Positions 1 to 12,043 of a stretch of 64,000 bases of DNA are shown here, in pieces. The stretch is from the NCBI GenBank assembly GCA_002900995.3, contig CM035305.1, positions 2,526,467 through 2,590,466 on the forward strand, read 5' to 3'. Numbering within the stretch: position 1 is the first letter of the stretch; every line of letters starts with the position of its first letter. The DNA is from Ganoderma boninense (lineage: Eukaryota; Basidiomycota; Agaricomycetes; Polyporales; Polyporaceae). A program made the translations under genes and the position numbers. The notes under the pieces were generated by a model. It was not told where the DNA came from. It saw only the letters and a list, made by a program, of their open reading frames with translations, and made no database searches.

Positions 1-179
1 GACGAGAGCGAGGTGCCCGAGATGAAGCCGAGGTTGGAGGTACGTCGACTGATTAATTACGTGCGCAGGGTCCTCATTAAACACGCCTGATTGTGTAGGT
101 CCGGAACAACACGCCTAGCATGAGGGCCCCGAGTATGCGGGTTGGCCCAATATCTAGGGAGTCATCCAGACGAGGATGA
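1..179 (+). CDS. 3' end of an unidentified protein gene (5' part outside window)
   Basis: An open frame enters from the left edge (residues DESEVPEMKPRLE), meets a GTACGT donor at base 40, and continues in frame after a TTGTGTAG acceptor ending at 98. It then reads about 26 more codons, rich in Arg, Ser and Met, to TGA at 177-179. The phase-0 join over a 59-nt intron with a CTGATT branch-like site is the only evidence for a gene. The tail is polar and looks disordered. The product cannot be named from this fragment. Confidence is moderate that it is coding and nil for function. Confidence 0.45.
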
Positions 180-864
180 ATGCCTTAACTTTTTGACGAA
201 CTCGACAACGCCTCCTCCGCACGTACTCCTACTTTACACACCGCATCGTATCACCCGTTTCCACTCGTAGTAGTTACATCATACTGACGCGCCACGTCTT
301 GCTCTGCTGTACCACACTTTACATGTCAGTTGTTCTGTACATCCACCCATTCACTCAATGTACTGGTATTCGCCAAGTAGCTTATCAGGTCATAAGGACT
401 CGTGGCTTCCGACATGTATGACTGCGGACGCTCTTCTCTCCCCGAGTATTGGTTCTCGCGAACTGGTTTGTATTAATATTACCTACTGTACAACCTGATC
501 TCCTCTTTCACCGTGACATCCTCCTCTCGGTTGTCCCCTGCGATTCCTGCTCCCGGTCTACTTGATGACGATCCGCACCCCAGCTTCGCGACTCAGTACT
601 CAGTGTCGCTTAGGCTTCAAAAAGCTCCTTAGGACTTTCGCCATAGCGACTACCCGGACTTATTAGGCGTACACCTTATAGATGCAGGTTGAAATGGACA
701 CTCATCCCATGGTTATGACATGGTAACGACGGATGTGCAAGGGTCAATCAGGTACAAGAACACGGAGCATCGATACTGTACATTATACTGTGGCATGGCG
801 ACTGGGAATCCGGACCGGTACGTGGTAGTGGTAGTACATGCGTCACTTCACTCTGCACCGGGAA
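180..864. other. Intergenic, no gene seen
   Basis: About 690 bases lie between the 3' end at 179 and the C-terminus of the CsbD-like gene, so they probably hold two convergent 3' untranslated regions. No open frame with splice support, RNA gene or repeat was recognised. Confidence 0.4.
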
Positions 865-1578
865 TCATGTGCAAGGAACCATTCTGTCCGGGTTCTACGT
901 CAGCCTTCGGCATGGAGACGTAACCGAGATGGAGTTGGTACCCACCTTGCGAGCCTGGCCACGCTCGACCAGTCGTTCGTTCCCCGAGATCTTCCCAGCG
1001 AGCTTCTCGACGTTGCCTAGTGCGCAGGTGCGAAAACCACCACCCATGAGCAGCAGATCCACAATAGACTATGAAACAAGTCGAACCACTTACCCACGAG
1101 CTTATCGCTTGTGCTGGGCTGCACAGTACTAGTGTTGGCCTCAGGCTGGGGGACGGCCGGCGGTGGGAGAACAGGCTCAGGGCCCCTGGCGTACGTTTGC
1201 CTGTCCTGGCCCCCCATGTTTCCGACGGTGGGGTCTAACCGGTTCCTCTGGCCCGTGGTGCCGAGCTGACCCGCATGAGAGGCGTAGACGTCGGTCGGGC
1301 CAGTGTTGCCGGGATACTGGTTGGAGATGCCTTGAGAGCGGGCGATGTTCTCATCCCACCTATCGCCGGTGCAGCCTGCGCCGTCAGAACGTTGCTGGGC
1401 AGGGTTCGCGCCGAAGTCACGTGGGGAGGATGAGGTCAGTTCGACTTATGTGCACAGTCTCGTGTCTGCCAACTGGGATCGTACCTGGGATGGTGGTCGG
1501 CTCTTCCTGCCACGACGGAGCAGGGTTCGCATGGCTATCGTCGAAGTTGTTGGTGCCTTGAGGGTATCGTTGGGACAT
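865..1578 (-). CDS. CsbD-like stress protein, Agaricomycete type
   Basis: The start is ATG at 1578 (MSQRYPQGTNNFDD). A Gly/Asn/Gln-rich disordered region follows, with motifs typical of a small mushroom protein family (GNMGGQDRQTYARG, then PPPAVPQPE). The C-terminal part, SDKLVGNVEKLAGK and NERLVERGQARK, matches the CsbD-like helical repeat. The frame joins over a 40-nt intron near 1455 (phase 1), an intron of about 77 nt after DKLVG (phase 1), and a last intron after ARK. The last splice decides whether the protein ends at 865 or about 30 bases earlier. CsbD-like proteins are induced by stress in bacteria; in fungi the role is unknown, and cytosolic location is inferred from the lack of a signal peptide. 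The very short first intron is the weakest part of the model. Confidence 0.5.
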
Positions 1579-2382
1579 GCTGAGTATGTATAAGATTGGG
1601 AGTTAATGTCGCTTGAAATGGAAGGTGCTGATAGTGTTGCGATGCTGTCTGTGTCTGGCAGAGTTATGGATTTTCGTGTGGATGTCTCCCGCTATTTAAC
1701 TGAACGACCGAGCCTTGAGCCTACATCGGACGACGCTGACCTCATAGCTTGTGTGGGATAGAGACGTCGTAGCGCGCTGGATTTGTGGCGTGTGGTGGAT
1801 GGAGAAAGCCAACTTGGCAGGTACAGGTGCGCCTTCCTTGGGGCCGCTCCACAGAGGCTCCGTACGTGAGGCTTGTCGTCCGACATGAGTGCACAAGGCG
1901 GGTGGGGATCAACCCCGCAATGGGAAGTTAACAAGAGGATGCGAATGCAGGACGGACGCAGCTGACAGACTGCAGGAGCTGATGGTCTGAGGAGAGGTGG
2001 CAATGACATCACCGAATTGAGAGTGTCTTGACGACTGAGACCACCGGCAAGGTTCTTGGAGACGTCATGCTGTACAAGCCAATTCAGACTGGAAACTGGT
2101 ACTGTAGCTTAGTTGCCTGCGAGGATCCTGGCCATGCTAGCAGAGAACTTGTCGTGTAGTAGTAGCCCGAGAGGTCGGAGCGTTGGGATTAAGTAAATGT
2201 CGCATGGCACGTGGGCTCGCCCGAAATGGGAAGCACGGGCACAGCCAGGGCTGAGGCTGGTTGACCGCCCAGCATGATGCCCAACGTGGCCCTGGTGACA
2301 AACGTATTCATACACTGCAGCATCCAGTCGAAGTTGGCCGGCCGTTGACGCAGCTGTCTGTCTTGTCTCTAAACCATCCACT
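1579..2382. other. Divergent intergenic region
   Basis: About 800 bases separate the starts of the CsbD-like gene (minus) and the membrane-protein gene (plus), so both promoters should lie here. No clear TATA box or conserved block was picked out by eye. Confidence 0.35.
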
Positions 2383-3956
2383 ATGCTCTCTGCGCCGGCA
2401 GATAGGAAGGTCGTCTCCCCCTCCACCGAACTGCTTGCGGCAGCCTCGTCGACTCCGGTGGTCACTGGTGCTCCATCCGCTTCTCCCCCTGGCTATTCCT
2501 CTCGTCCAGAAGATACCCAGGTCCCGAGATACGTCGAGCGGGCTTTCGAGAACGTGTACTTCCCTCCAGGTGGAGAAGAGCCTCCTCCGGAATTCACGCC
2601 GTACGAGGCCGAGTTCTTCATCTCGGGGAAGGAGATTGTCTCGCACGACCCACATTTGAATGAGGATGGTGAGTAGCCCCTCTGTGTCGTTTCAGTGTCG
2701 TGACTAGTGTAGAACATGGTGTCCGGCCGAGGATCGAATATTGATACCGAATCTGTTAGGTGAAGCCCTGTATCGTTTCCTATTGTCGCAATCCGCCACA
2801 CGCCCCGAGTACATGATCCACGCACGCGGGACGCACACCGAACACAAGACTCGGACGGTGTACGGCAGAGATAGCAATGGAAACGTCACTTCTTCAACAG
2901 AAACATACTCCGAGACCGTGACCGGTGAGCTATCCTGCGACCGCAATGGCTGCGTGAGGCTCAAGACTAGCAGACTTCGATTTCTGCATTGATCTCACGC
3001 CACAAATCGTGTACGGGCCCGTTCACTGGAGCTTGCCTGACGCCGAACCTGCATATCGGGGCCAGATGTACATGCAAGTAGACTCAAACGAGCTCGTGGT
3101 ACACGACCCGGAGGATGCGCTTCCATCCGGAAGACGTGAATCTACGAAGGAGGAAGAGAAGGCTGCTCGCGAGAGGAAGAAGCTGCGCAAGGCGCATGGT
3201 CTGCCTCCGTGGGTCGTCTCTGGTCCAGAGTCTTGGTTCCAGCAGTCGGACACGCCCCGGTGTCCTGTCGTGCTTCAGTCGTCCAAGACCTTGCGCCAGT
3301 GGGCCGATGAATATTGTGCCAGTGACAAGCTCTTGAAGGAGTTTACATATACCAAGGTGCGCATGAGGTCATTGAGCTCGTCGTGTTATGACATGGTACC
3401 GAACGCTTGCATCGCGTAGCTCGTATATGGTTGGAACACTGCCAATATGCACGACGCCATCACCGCCGCGATTCGATCGGTCTACAGTTACAAAATCGAC
3501 GTGTCCTTCGACATGTCTCATCACAAGATTCGGGTCCGCCCCGACAATAGGCTCTCCCGCATGCTCTCCAACAAGTGGCTCAAGTTCCTTCTCTGGGTGC
3601 TCCTCATATACCCGTTTCTCTGGCTCTTCAAGCGCTTTAGCGGCCACGGCGGCGGACGCTGGGAGGTCTGCGGCGGTGCCTACGCGCTCAAGACGTGGCA
3701 GATCCAGCCTCCTGACTCCCAAGGCCCTCCGCCGTATGCAAATGACGGTCGCTGGCAGCAAACACCAAATGGCTGGGCATACCTGATTGGGGAGAGGGAA
3801 GGCGAGTGGTTCCAGCGGTGGGAAGGGAGGATTAGGGCGGCAGTCCGGGATCGGATACAGTCAAGGACACCCTTGGATGTCCTCCCGGGTCCTGAGGCTA
3901 TGATGCTAGATGGATATAGGCCGAGTTACGTGGGTCCTCCACCGATGGGCTACTAA
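2383..3956 (+). CDS. Conserved fungal membrane protein, unknown function
   Basis: Four exons (2383-2668, 2760-2924, 2974-3356, 3420-3956) join in frame to a 456-residue protein. The N-terminal 60 residues are Ser/Pro-rich. The middle holds a conserved-looking block (VYGPVHWSLPDAEPAYRG) and a charged Lys/Arg/Glu stretch. One clear transmembrane segment lies near residue 320 (WLKFLLWVLLIYPFLWLFK), followed by a Gly-rich turn and a polar tail ending in PPPMGY. All donors are GTGAGT or GTGCGC types, so the model is well supported. I recognise the layout as a conserved fungal protein but cannot give it a function. A single-pass endomembrane or plasma-membrane protein is inferred. Confidence 0.75.
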
Positions 3957-4560
3957 AGACTAAGTAGTCATGTCATAGTTGGCTTGCATAACGATTTCAG
4001 GGTTGTTCAGTACGCATCACATTGGCGAGGCGGCCAGTTTTCATTCATCGGGGCAAGCATGAGTGTCTAATATCACCCGTCTCTCAGGGGCCGCTTTTCG
4101 GGAAATTTCTGTTAGAGGCTGGTGTATCGATGCCAAGTCGCCTCTATGACACGCACATGAAGGTGAGATGTTTCACCAGAGAACTAGTTTAGCATTCGGG
4201 GGTGGTAAGTTTCCAAACACCTGCGCAGGCCCTTTGACTTCATTCTGTCGACAGATACGACAGCGCGAGATAGACGGCGGATAATTTACACGAGAGCAGC
4301 TAGATGTATGCGTATTGGAGAAACCAATTAGATGTATGATGTGAGTGGTACACGGAACAGCAACGGAGGGTGGAATGGTCGGAGCTGGCACACGATGAAT
4401 GTGACGCAGGCGGGGAGCGAGAATGCGGTAAGAGGGGGTATGTGCGCGAAGGTAAAGACAGGTTGGAAGGTAGGCAAAAAACATCACGGATGTAGAACCA
4501 CGAATAAGGCAAGATGTCCGATCTCCCCCCCGCAAAATGTGGAGTGTTGCTCACGCGGTG
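3957..4560. other. Convergent intergenic region
   Basis: About 600 bases between two convergent genes. Open frames here have no splice or composition support. Probably both 3' untranslated regions. Confidence 0.4.
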
Positions 4561-7522
4561 CTAGTGGGCCTCTCCTTGTCTGCGAAGTCTTTGGATATTT
4601 GTCCGTGCTTTCGCATGCATGCTCGAGTCCGGTGAATGCTTTGCGACTGGTAACGAACTGGAGAGCGAGGTCGACAGAGAGTCCGAGTCCGGGGCCAAGT
4701 CAGCCTCCTCGTCTTCCTCTTCCACAACGCCGTATTGTTCCGCGCTATCGCTCAGCTCCGTTCTAGGCTCATTGTGGGTTTGAACCAAAGCGCGCTCGAG
4801 AGTGGTCACGTCCTCGCCATGCAAAAAAGCCGCGGCGGTCTCTAGAAACCACATGTTCTTCTTGATGAAGTGCACAACGATAGTCCCGCCGACGCGCTTG
4901 CCCCCATATCGTTTCTGCCGACCCTCACGGTACTTCCAGGCCAGCTCGGGCGTCATGGAGCCGTCTAGAATCATGCGATACGCGTCGAGAACGACAAGGT
5001 AGTGATCTATCAATATCCCCACGTCAAAATGAAGCAGTACACAAACGCACCATCATGGATCATGGACATGTCGCTGCCCTCGACCAGGGCCTCCACGCTG
5101 TAGTCCAAGCTCAAATCCGACACGGGCGGGGAATAACGTACATGCCACTTCGAAACCGTCGAATGCGTCCACTTCTCTGGGGTGGGGACGTGCTGTCCAA
5201 CGGGCGTGTTACCGATAGTCATCAGCTCCGATCCGGCTACCTGTTGCGCGAGCCGCTGCAGGTCACGCATAACGCCCTCCTGAACACGTTTCACCTCGGA
5301 GGGAAACAAGAACCCATGTGAATATCTGCGAGGTGATGAAAAACATAAAGTCAGCTGAGCGCAGGCGAGGGTGACCGCAGGGAGACATACACCGTCCCAG
5401 CGCGTGGATGATCATAGATCCAGCACCGCTCGCTCGACCACCGAATTTGTCCAGCACGTGGGTGAGCGCGGATCCACTTCGAAGTCTGCTTATCCTCCGC
5501 GCCGCGGGTCATGGTCTTGACTAGAGGGTCCACGGAGATCCACTGCACGAGAGAGTAGCTGAGTGCATAAAGTTCCCCAGCCATGAAACGGTTCTTGACG
5601 AGATAACCCCAGAACACGAGAGGATCGGGCGATGCTGGTTCGTTGGTCACTGGCGGCAGCGTGACAAGGGTCGGTTGGCGAGTGAGATACGAGGGAAGGG
5701 TAAGGTTGAAATAAGACGCAATCTGGTTGTAATCTAAGAGGGCGGGATCATCTCCTTGTTGTGCTTGTTGCCGCCACTGAGGGTTGCGGTATACGGGAGG
5801 TGGAGGAGGGGGCAGAGGATCCTTGTATAATTCCACGCGTAGCCGTGCCTCGAGTTCCGCAAGCATGACAAAGGAGTCGTCGTCAGCTTTCACTACGAAG
5901 TCTGGTCGAACCCAACGCCGAGGAGGTGACCTGGTGAGCTGATCACGATGCGCATATATCGGGTCGTGATGAGCTAATATGGGGGCCGGATTAGTAGTGT
6001 TCAGATAGGTAAAATTCGCCGGGATCTTGTCGTAGCTCTCGGGGTGATAGATTGGCGGGACCCAGGAGTTGTTTGCAGCCCATGAAAAGAAGGCATGCGT
6101 CTTGCCATTGTTCATGTTCTCCTGAATCGGGAGGATCACCATGTCCTTGTACACTAGCGGACCTTTAGTCATTACGCACTGCGAAAAGCGAAGAGAATAG
6201 AGGGAAACGATAAGGTACTCACTCTCCATCTCAAGCTTCACCCTCCTCTCCCATTCCTTCTGAGGCTGCGCCAGAATAAAACGCACAACAGTCCGCGACG
6301 TCCCAGCTCCTCCGTCACCTTGGTCCGCCCCTTCTCTGCTCCGTACAAGACTTGCCCAAGTTGACCTCACCAGCATCCTCCGCTCTACCGAAGTATCCAT
6401 CGAGAACACGCCAATGAAAACGCCTGCCGGTGCTAGGGTATCCAGATCGTCTGGGGGAAAGGTTGGCAGGGTGAAATTTGTCGGTATGGGCCGTTGGAGG
6501 AATGCTGTCGTAGACAGCGCAAGGGATGGTGGCCCGGCTGAGCGTTGGGGCAGTGCACAATAGCCCCGCCATGGTAATGGCTCCTTGTCCGGATTGAGGA
6601 TGTAAATGAGCAGGAAGGTGAGGGACACGCCGAAAGTAGTGAGCAAAAGGAGCGTGAGGAGCTGTCAGAGAGATTGCATGAGTGCATGGTATGAGGGACA
6701 AGAGGCAGATAGGGTCATGATCGGGCGCAGGAGTTAGGGAATTGCCTGTCCAACACGAGAGTGCAGCTATGGCCTCGTCGGTTGCACGCCCAGATGAAAC
6801 CTACCTCCCGCATCCCTCCGCCGCCGACGTACAGTAGCGTAACGGCGGAACGGAGCGGAAGAGACGCAGAGAGGGAGGCATCCGTCGAGGTGCCTGACAG
6901 GAGAGAAAAATAGGACGTACAATCGTGACGGGTGTCTTGGGAAAGAACGGATGTCGAACGAGCCGGCGAACAAGACGTTTGCAGGACCGCAGCCCCCAGA
7001 TAACATCTCTCCATCTTCGCCGCCGACTCCATGCTCCGCCATTGGCCCTAGGACGAAGACCAATCTCCCACCAGCGCGGGCGGTCGTAGTCGCGCCAACG
7101 CGGGCGTAGCGTCTCCCCGCTAGAGTCGGAATCGCTTTCACTGTCCGAGTCGCATGAGGACGTGCCCGAGTAGTAGAAGGGGGTCGGGGAGGGAGCGCGC
7201 GATGGGACAGGCGTGTTGTTCGCAGTTGAACAGACGGATAGAGAACCCGTGGGTTCGCCGGCGCTCGGCGGATAGAGACGCGAACTATCGGCGGATCCGT
7301 GGGGAGCACGACAGTTGAAGTCCTCGTCCTCGTCATATGGGGGCACGGAGTGGCTGAGAAGGGTTGCTGCATGGATTGGCCGCGCAGGCGGGGTCGTGGA
7401 TGGTCCCGGCTCGAGAAGATGGTCCTCCTCGGAATAGTCGCGCTTTCTGGGGCGCTCGTGACACGAGTCAGCGGGACATTAGTTCGTGTGTGTTTCGTGA
7501 AGAAGTCGCGGACGAATGACAT
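4561..7522 (-). CDS. GT31-family galactosyltransferase (type II membrane protein)
   Basis: A Golgi-type glycosyltransferase expected to add beta-1,3-linked sugar. The N-terminal cytoplasmic part is acidic then Arg-rich (RRLVRHPFFPKTPVTI). An intron at 6662-6920 interrupts it just before the transmembrane anchor (TTFGVSLTFLLIYILNP). GT31 landmarks follow: RRMLVRSTWASL (the family R-x-x-x-R-x-T-W block), a Met/Asn-rich ENMNNGKTHAFFSW block, and FVVKADDDSFV containing the metal-binding D-x-D type motif. Further introns lie near 6180-6235, at 5326-5390 and at 5007-5050. The tail is acidic and disordered. The first exon is the least certain: the best start is ATG at 7522 with an intron of about 60 nt using a non-consensus GTCCGC donor, because the frame of the N-terminal domain has no nearer ATG. 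The family is clear; the exact acceptor sugar is unknown. Confidence 0.85.
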
Positions 7523-8138
7523 TGCCAAGCTGGGGATTTCGTGGTGGGTGGGGGGCGCCGAAAGCCAGCTTGGCGGTCAAGAGGAGACAGAGTGCGGGAT
7601 ATGGAAGAGGGAGTAAGGCGGGGCGCGTGGTCCGAAAGGGGAGGGGAGGGATCGACGAAGATGAACTGGGGGGAACGAGGCGAACGACACGAGGGAACGA
7701 TGGGCGAAGGAGAGTGGGGCAGGGCGAGAGTTGAGCAACCGGAAGGAAAAGATGCTCACGACATTTCCAGCCCGCCTCGCTGCTCTCCCCGGCGCCTCCT
7801 CCAGCGCCCACAATGTCACCCTTCCCGTCACGTCTCGCACCGCCCACCCTTGTCACGCCCCCAGCCTGTGCGCCGACGCAGCGGCCTCCGCCCCACGACA
7901 GACATCCCATCAAGTCCCCGCCATACAACTTTGCACTCCCTGCAAGGATCATGAACATCCGCGTCCCATACTCATCCTCATACAAGTTATATTCTTCGCG
8001 CCCAAACAAAGATCGCGAGTCCAACCACCAGTCTTTACTATTACAGCGCTAGCCTTGACATCAGTTTTCCAAGCCAAACCGTTTCCCGCAACCACGGATA
8101 TGCCAGTCGTGAATACTTGACACCTTGCTCCGATCGCA
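7523..8138. other. Promoter region of the GT31 gene and 3' region of the GST gene
   Basis: About 615 bases, pyrimidine-rich on the minus strand. Long open frames on both strands (for example 7479-8024 minus) have no family match and skewed composition, so I do not call them genes. Confidence 0.35.
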
Positions 8139-9544
8139 TCAGTGCAGTCCCTCACCGTAAACCTTCTTCCAGCTGGGTCGCTCCCTCATCGAGTCCCAAA
8201 ACGCAGCTAGCTTGCTCTGACGCTCCGAGCACTCGACGTTGGCAGGGAGCCCAGCTCGTCGACGTGCCTCAGCAACGGAGAATTCCTTCGGCAGCGCGAA
8301 ATCGTTGCCGACATGTACCTCGATTCTCCCGAGGACCTTCGTGCCGTCTTCCGAAGCTATCGCACCGGAGAGAAAGGCGATCCGGGCAATCCAAGCCGCG
8401 AGATGCAAGTCGGCTATGGATAACTGATCGCCTGTGCGAACCCAACGCTTGTAATTCAATATCAAGCTGTTCACTTCTGCAGACTTGAACGCACCAAGTG
8501 TGTACGGTCCGAGCACGGCGCTATCCAGCGTGGCGAGGACATCTTTCAGCGCTGTCCACGCTACCTGGGACGATTCAAGATACTCCTTACGCCTTTGACG
8601 ATCGTCGCTCGCAAGCTCAGCGCCATCCTTGCCTGCTTGCTCGAATACCTGCAAAAAGTTTTCCGTCGCTATCTTCTTCATTTGCCAGAACGCCTTGGTT
8701 TTTTCTGAGACATGGACGGCGCCCGTGTCGTTCTCAGAAAGGAGCCTGGAGAGTGTATCGCGCCGGCCCACGAGGAACGGTATGAGCTGCTTGGCAAGTG
8801 ATTTGAGCTCGCTCTCTGAGCGCGCGTTCATGTAGAAAAGGGTGTTTGGATCGGCCGCCTGACTATGAAGAAGATCGATGATTTGATTCGATGCCGCGCT
8901 GAAGGCGATGGTGGCAGGTGCCAAGGATGGGGATGGCGCAGAAGACGTGGTATTGGTCCGAGATTGCGCGGAGCGCGACTTGTCAAGGAGCTCCACAATT
9001 GACTACGCGTGGATGAGAACGTGATTCGCAATGAGTTCAATGCAGCAAAACCCCTCACACCTTGGTATCCTGAACGGCCTTATATCGAGACTCTATCTCG
9101 GGCGATAAGGTTTTGTCTAAGGGGACTACTAGGGTCGGTACCGTGCCTAAGACATGATGTTGTGAACACACAGTGGAAGAGTGTCCCAAGGAAAACGCAC
9201 CGGCTGGATTGAGACGCAGGTACGTGGGCTCGAAATTCTCGCCCTTCGCTATAATGCACATCCATCTTCATCGACACGCAGAATGACACCAGCGAAAGCT
9301 CAAACACGTACAGATGTCGACCTGCTTCAGGTCAACTTCATCGTCGCCGTACCCCTTCTCCTCTCTAGATCAACTGAGCTCGACAAGGGTGCATATCTTG
9401 AGAACAGCTAGCCACATACAAGGTGAGAAGAGCTATGGTCTGTCAGTCTATATTGCATAGAAAGATAGGTAAATGGCACATACGAACAGAGGCCCAGATG
9501 GACTGCGAACTGTAGTAGAGGGCGGCTTTGGGCAATGCAGACAT
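8139..9544 (-). CDS. Glutathione S-transferase family protein
   Basis: Six exons (9544-9484, 9432-9420, 9364-9312, 9248-9201, 9146-9061, 9002-8139) give about 374 residues. The N-terminal thioredoxin-like domain shows YYSSQSIWASV with the likely catalytic serine region, then EEKGYGDDEVDL, KGENFEPTYLRLNP and the GTVPTLVVPL cis-proline motif that binds the gamma-glutamyl moiety. A Ser/Pro-rich linker of about 20 residues follows, then an all-helical C-terminal domain (ISIADLHLAAW-like block SIADLHLAAWIARIAF). The protein is longer than a typical GST of 210-250 residues because of the linker and an enlarged helical domain. Exon 2 is only 13 nt, fixed by a GTATGT donor and a CCATAG acceptor. The role, inferred, is detoxification or glutathione-dependent metabolism of wood-derived compounds. 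Confidence 0.85.
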
Positions 9545-9996
9545 GGGCGAGAGACTGGATGGGTTGACTACGGGTATGGGGGACGATAAGGAGGGTATTT
9601 GGGAGAAAGAAGAGGGTGGCGGATGGACATGATTGGGAGCCTGGACTGTATTCACGGATTGTCCGTGACGAATTTGGAGCTTGACCTGGGATGACGTCGC
9701 GGATGAGACCCCAGCGTGTTCCCGTGGGGTCCAGCCAGTCGGCGATCAGCGCCTTTGGCTGCCATGCCCCGATGCATCTCCGCCCTCCCCCACTCAGTGT
9801 CACTGTCCAGCGTCGCGCTGCTCACGTGGATTGCTAGAATATTCGCGTCTTGCCGAGTCCTCGAGGACTGCACTGGACTGCAGCGGCCATGTCCTCCTCT
9901 CCCCCCTCGCTCTTTGTGCTCCGTCTTCCACACACGCTCTTTACCGCCTCGACTCGCGGAGACACTTGATCTGCGCCTACTGCCCCCGATTCAACC
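9545..9996. other. Divergent promoter region
   Basis: About 450 bases between the starts of the GST gene (minus) and the SGT1-like gene (plus), so they may share control elements. No named site was recognised. Confidence 0.4.
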
Positions 9997-10787
9997 ATGG
10001 CGACTCCCAGGTGCGTCTCGATCCCAGCCCGATGCTCAGCACTAGACTGATGGTCGCGGCCCGCACGTCCAGACACGAGTTCTATGAGACAGACGAGATC
10101 CTCACTCTCTCCATTTTCGACAAGGGCGCGGATCCAGAACAGGTCAACGTCTCCTTTGAGCCCAGGAAGGTACCGGCTCCCTTGCTTGCCTTTTGCTGTG
10201 CGAGTATTAACCGCAATGCGACTGTGGCGGAACCAGTTCTCCTACTATCACGGAGACAAATCTCTTGTCCTGGAACCCCTCAAGGGCCAGATCGATGCGG
10301 AGAAGAGCAGCTTCACGGTAGGAAAAGTCAAGATCGAGGTCCGCTTCACCAAAATGGCTCAGGGGCGGTGGGGTGCGCTCACCGGCGACGCTCCAGATCG
10401 TATGTCCCTCTATCCTGTCCACAATGCTATTTCCACACAACTCACTGATGGCTTTCAGCTCTTGCCGCGTTCCCCACGAGCTCTGTACCCACGACCACGA
10501 CGGTCCGCAAGCAGCAGAAGAACTGGGACGGCATTACCACCCAGATCCTCGGCCAGGACAAGCCGTTGACTGGTGATCAGGATCCGAATGCAGGCGGAGA
10601 TACCGCCGTGAACGATTTTTTCCAGAAGCTCTACGCCGATGCGGACGAGGATACCCGTCGTGCTATGATGAAGAGCTACTCTGAGAGCGGCGGCACCACT
10701 CTCAGCACGAACTGGGACGAGGTGGGGAAGGGACGGGTAGAGGTGAAGCCCCCAGAGGGAAGTGAGTGGAAGAAGTGGGCCGCATGA
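9997..10787 (+). CDS. SGT1-like co-chaperone (CS and SGS domains, no TPR)
   Basis: Four exons (9997-10010, 10073-10169, 10237-10399, 10459-10787) give 200 residues. Residues 5-90 form a p23-like CS domain (HEFYETDEILTLSIFDKG through KVKIEVRFTKM), which in SGT1 contacts Hsp90. The C-terminal half is an SGS domain, with NWDGI, FFQKLYADADEDTRRAMMKS and SYSESGGTTLSTNW, ending in a charged Lys/Trp tail. In yeast and plants SGT1 links Hsp90 to SCF ubiquitin ligases and kinetochore assembly. This version lacks the N-terminal TPR repeats, like many filamentous fungal and protist forms. All splice sites are canonical. The identification is strong for domains and good for function. Confidence 0.88.
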
Positions 10788-12043
10788 TCATCTAGGCGGA
10801 ATGATCGTCGGTGCGCAGTCTCAGAAAGATCCTAGCAAGCCGTGGTCTATGAGGAGGGAGGAAAGACGGTTGCTAATCCTTGTATCCATGTTAGGCTTAT
10901 GTCTGTGTCAGCCGTTGTATGATGCTTGTCGAGCTCTCGATGTATGTACTCTGTCGTCTCAACCCCGGGTCCTCGATGATCCTCACTGGTGAATAATTCT
11001 GAGGTTGTCTCCACATGATAGCCAGTCTACTTGTCTAGATGCTGCCATCGTGGAAATACGATCAGTTTATATTGCTCTCTCTCGCTGTCGTTATTCGCAA
11101 AAGTTTTATGCTAGTACCTTGGTCGCCGCGTGATTCATAGTACAGACTCTATGACAACTTTTTCGTCGCCTCAAATGCGAAATTCAGCCTGAGGCAGTTC
11201 AGTCCGTGCATCGTCTGCACGTTATATATAGCCGTTAAGGAGGTGGAACTCTCACTTCGAAATTGGTCATGTTTGACAGATTCCTTAGAGTGGACGACAA
11301 CGTTGTTGACACAAATTGTGGCAGTGTCCGCAGCCAATGCAACCTCTTAACAGATTAAGATCACCATGCTTGGCGTTCCGACAACAATGGGCCGCCGACC
11401 GATAGGCGGCAGGAAATCCCGGTAAGTACATACCGTACTACTACATATGTGCTATCCACACACTTGCTTGGCACAGTTCCGTCTGCCCTGTGGGCTCGGG
11501 GTTGCACCGCATCTCGGTGTGCGCACCGAGCGTTTGGTGAGGTCGCCTTGTCAGTCGCGCGTCTCCACTAAGCCTGCTTACCCAACACGAGGATAAGGGA
11601 GGGCAGCCCACCAACGATTATAGTGGACAGGATGAGCGCAGTGAGTATCATTTATTGGGTTTTCGGCCAAGGGATTGTCTCAGTCGTGCCGACGGCGAAA
11701 AGTAACGGGACGAATGATGGACTGGTTTCACTGGACTGTGGACACGGGGACCAACACCGGTGCCCTCGGTCCACAAAGTATAGTGACTAGCGCTGAAGTT
11801 TTGATTACGATGTCTTTACGAAATCTCCTCGCATCCTCGGTGTGCGGCCCGTCTCAAGCTGCGGGCGCATTGGCTTGTCGACAACGCCTCTCAACAGATC
11901 TCGATGGCAGACACTCTTAATTCTGTGGGGCGATATAAAGGTAACAGGTGGGTGGAGGCGAGAGTACTTACCTGACATCTCTTCTGCGTCTCGCTTCTCC
12001 AAGTTAACCCTACTCTTGTTCTTGTTTCCGTAATTCGATTGGG
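10788..12043. other. Gene-poor interval of about 1.25 kb
   Basis: Between the SGT1-like gene and the RTA1-like gene. No open frame here has splice or motif support, and no tRNA-like fold or repeat was recognised. The composition is more AT-rich than the coding flanks. It would hold the SGT1 3' region and the RTA1-like promoter. Confidence 0.35.

Noticed and set aside
7479..8024. A 181-codon minus-strand open frame upstream of the GT31 gene
   Set aside because: Gly/Pro/Ser-biased with no motif, and it overlaps the GT31 first exon and promoter.
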